5,171 nt of DNA from NCBI GenBank assembly GCA_946538445.1, contig CAMNGO010000157.1, positions 1-5,171 of the forward strand, read 5' to 3'. Made by a program: the position numbers and the translations under genes. The DNA comes from an uncultured Lachnospiraceae bacterium (GTDB lineage Bacteria > Bacillota > Clostridia > Lachnospirales > Lachnospiraceae). Within the stretch, counting starts at the first letter, position 1. Every line of letters starts with the position of its first letter. The notes under the pieces were generated by a model. That model had not been told where the DNA came from. It saw only the letters and a program-made list of their open reading frames with translations, and ran no database searches. Of the stretch, positions 4,371-5,171 are shown piece after piece.

Positions 4371-5171
4371 TTAATAATCAAAACCGCTTGGCTGGCCGAT
4401 AGGTTGCTCCAGCAGTTCCGGATGGCTGAAGATATGTTTCATCAGGCGGAGACTCTTGGCAAAATAGAATCCGTCTGCGATTCTTTCGTCCAGAGTGGCG
4501 CCGATATCAATCACGTCACGGACCTGGGTGCTGCCGTCGGGCATGAGCATGGGCTCTTTGTGCAGGGTGCCGATGGTAATCATGATACTGTTGGTACCGT
4601 AATTATTCAGATGATGGTAGACGGAGGGGCAGCGGATACTTCCCAGATTACTGCAGAGAATAGTGGTATAATTAGGGTCACCATCGGTCAGCACTTTGGG
4701 ATTGATTCCCCAGAAATCCAGCCATCGGATGATTCGGATTACCGGAATCAGAACAAGCCGGGGCAGTGCGGCAAACTTGTCCAGAAGTTCGTCAATACCG
4801 CCGGTTGCATGCTCGCTCTTTCTGGTTTCCTTCACATCCCCGATGATCTTCCGGCTGATGGTGTCTATGGTATCATCATCAGAAGGGGTAAGGACCATCA
4901 GAGATTCCTCTGCATTGTCAGCAAATCTTCTTTTTACCACGAAGCTGATGGAGATCTCATCCCGTTCATAGAGACGATAGCCCTGGATAAAGCGGTTTAA
5001 AAGAGGCCTTTCCTTCACCATTCTTGCCATACCGGCTATCGCACAGTGGAAGACGGTGGCCTTCTCCTCCGGATGCTCGGCGTTTCTTTTGTCCAGATAA
5101 CGGACCAGTTCGGTGGCATCCAGCTGGTCATTGAGATATACCTCACAGTCGGTACGTTTTGGCAACAGGTA
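4371..5171 (-). CDS. 2-oxoacid dehydrogenase E2 / chloramphenicol acetyltransferase-fold protein, 5' end outside window
   Basis: The minus-strand frame is open from the window edge to TAA at 4371-4373, giving 266 residues. The TTG at 5165 is probably internal: the frame continues upstream as YLLPKRTDCEVY, so an N-terminal segment is missing. The fold assignment rests on E2-like features: a mid-protein region resembling the trimer-forming acyltransferase core, TTILCSNLGSI (about 169-179), where E2 proteins have a similar SNLG strand, and near the C-terminus DERIADG (bases 4470-4490) in the place of the E2 motif DHRxxDG. The catalytic His is therefore Glu while the Asp-Gly are kept. No lipoyl or peripheral-subunit domain is visible in this part. 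Substrate unknown; it may be a stand-alone acyltransferase relative with altered chemistry or a non-catalytic one. It converges on the VOC remnant and shares no operon with the potassium genes. Confidence 0.8.
   Translation of the reverse strand, partial: YLLPKRTDCEVYLNDQLDATELVRYLDKRNAEHPEEKATVFHCAIAGMARMVKERPLLNRFIQGYRLYERDEISISFVVKRRFADNAEESLMVLTPSDDDTIDTISRKIIGDVKETRKSEHATGGIDELLDKFAALPRLVLIPVIRIIRWLDFWGINPKVLTDGDPNYTTILCSNLGSIRCPSVYHHLNNYGTNSIMITIGTLHKEPMLMPDGSTQVRDVIDIGATLDERIADGFYFAKSLRLMKHIFSHPELLEQPIGQPSGFDY

Noticed and set aside
4139..4381. Minus-strand 80-codon frame across the terminator hairpin and VOC remnant
   Set aside because: It would run through a strong hairpin, has no family features and overlaps the VOC-like coding sequence that has clear conserved motifs.
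4404..5000. Long plus-strand open frame (198 codons) opposite the E2-like gene
   Set aside because: It is the antisense shadow of the minus-strand gene: the opposite strand gives a recognisable protein fold with SNLG and DERIADG motifs, while this translation shows no domain or good ribosome site.

Overview
The window looks like a low-to-mid GC Firmicute, most likely a Clostridia/Lachnospiraceae-type gut anaerobe. This is judged from strong AGGAGG-type ribosome sites, compact operons, the kinds of proteins present and codon use; no species can be named from the sequence alone.

Positions 1-3944 form one plus-strand potassium-homeostasis cluster. In order it holds the C-terminal end of a TrkH/KtrB-type K+ channel subunit (cut by the window edge), a single-unit TrkA/KtrA-type RCK gating protein, a 38-residue single-span membrane protein, a short KdpD-like sensor histidine kinase and a KdpE-like response regulator. 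The kinase lacks the N-terminal P-loop KdpD domain and begins at its universal-stress-protein (Usp) domain. That domain carries a near-match (SxS, 20 residues, LTAxY) to the c-di-AMP-binding signature described for Staphylococcus aureus KdpD. The RCK_C domain of the TrkA protein also keeps the Arg/Asn/Pro pattern used for c-di-AMP binding in S. aureus KtrA. The inference is a locus where channel gating and sensor-controlled transcription may both answer to c-di-AMP. No Kdp ATPase genes are in the window.

Two gene-level oddities stand out. The TrkA reading frame has no ATG/GTG/TTG start at the right place; an ACG sits where the start should be, 9 nt behind a perfect Shine-Dalgarno sequence. 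Downstream of kdpE, a promoter with an overlapping inverted repeat and a ribosome site lead into only the C-terminal half of a glyoxalase (VOC) protein, which looks like the product of an internal deletion.

Positions 4257-4370, between convergent genes, hold a long hairpin (16-bp perfect outer stem, 77 nt overall) that probably serves as a bidirectional terminator. The rest is a minus-strand gene, 5'-truncated by the window edge, for a protein related to the catalytic domain of 2-oxoacid dehydrogenase E2 / chloramphenicol acetyltransferase, in which the catalytic His of the HxxxDG motif is Glu. No tRNA, rRNA, CRISPR array or insertion sequence was seen.
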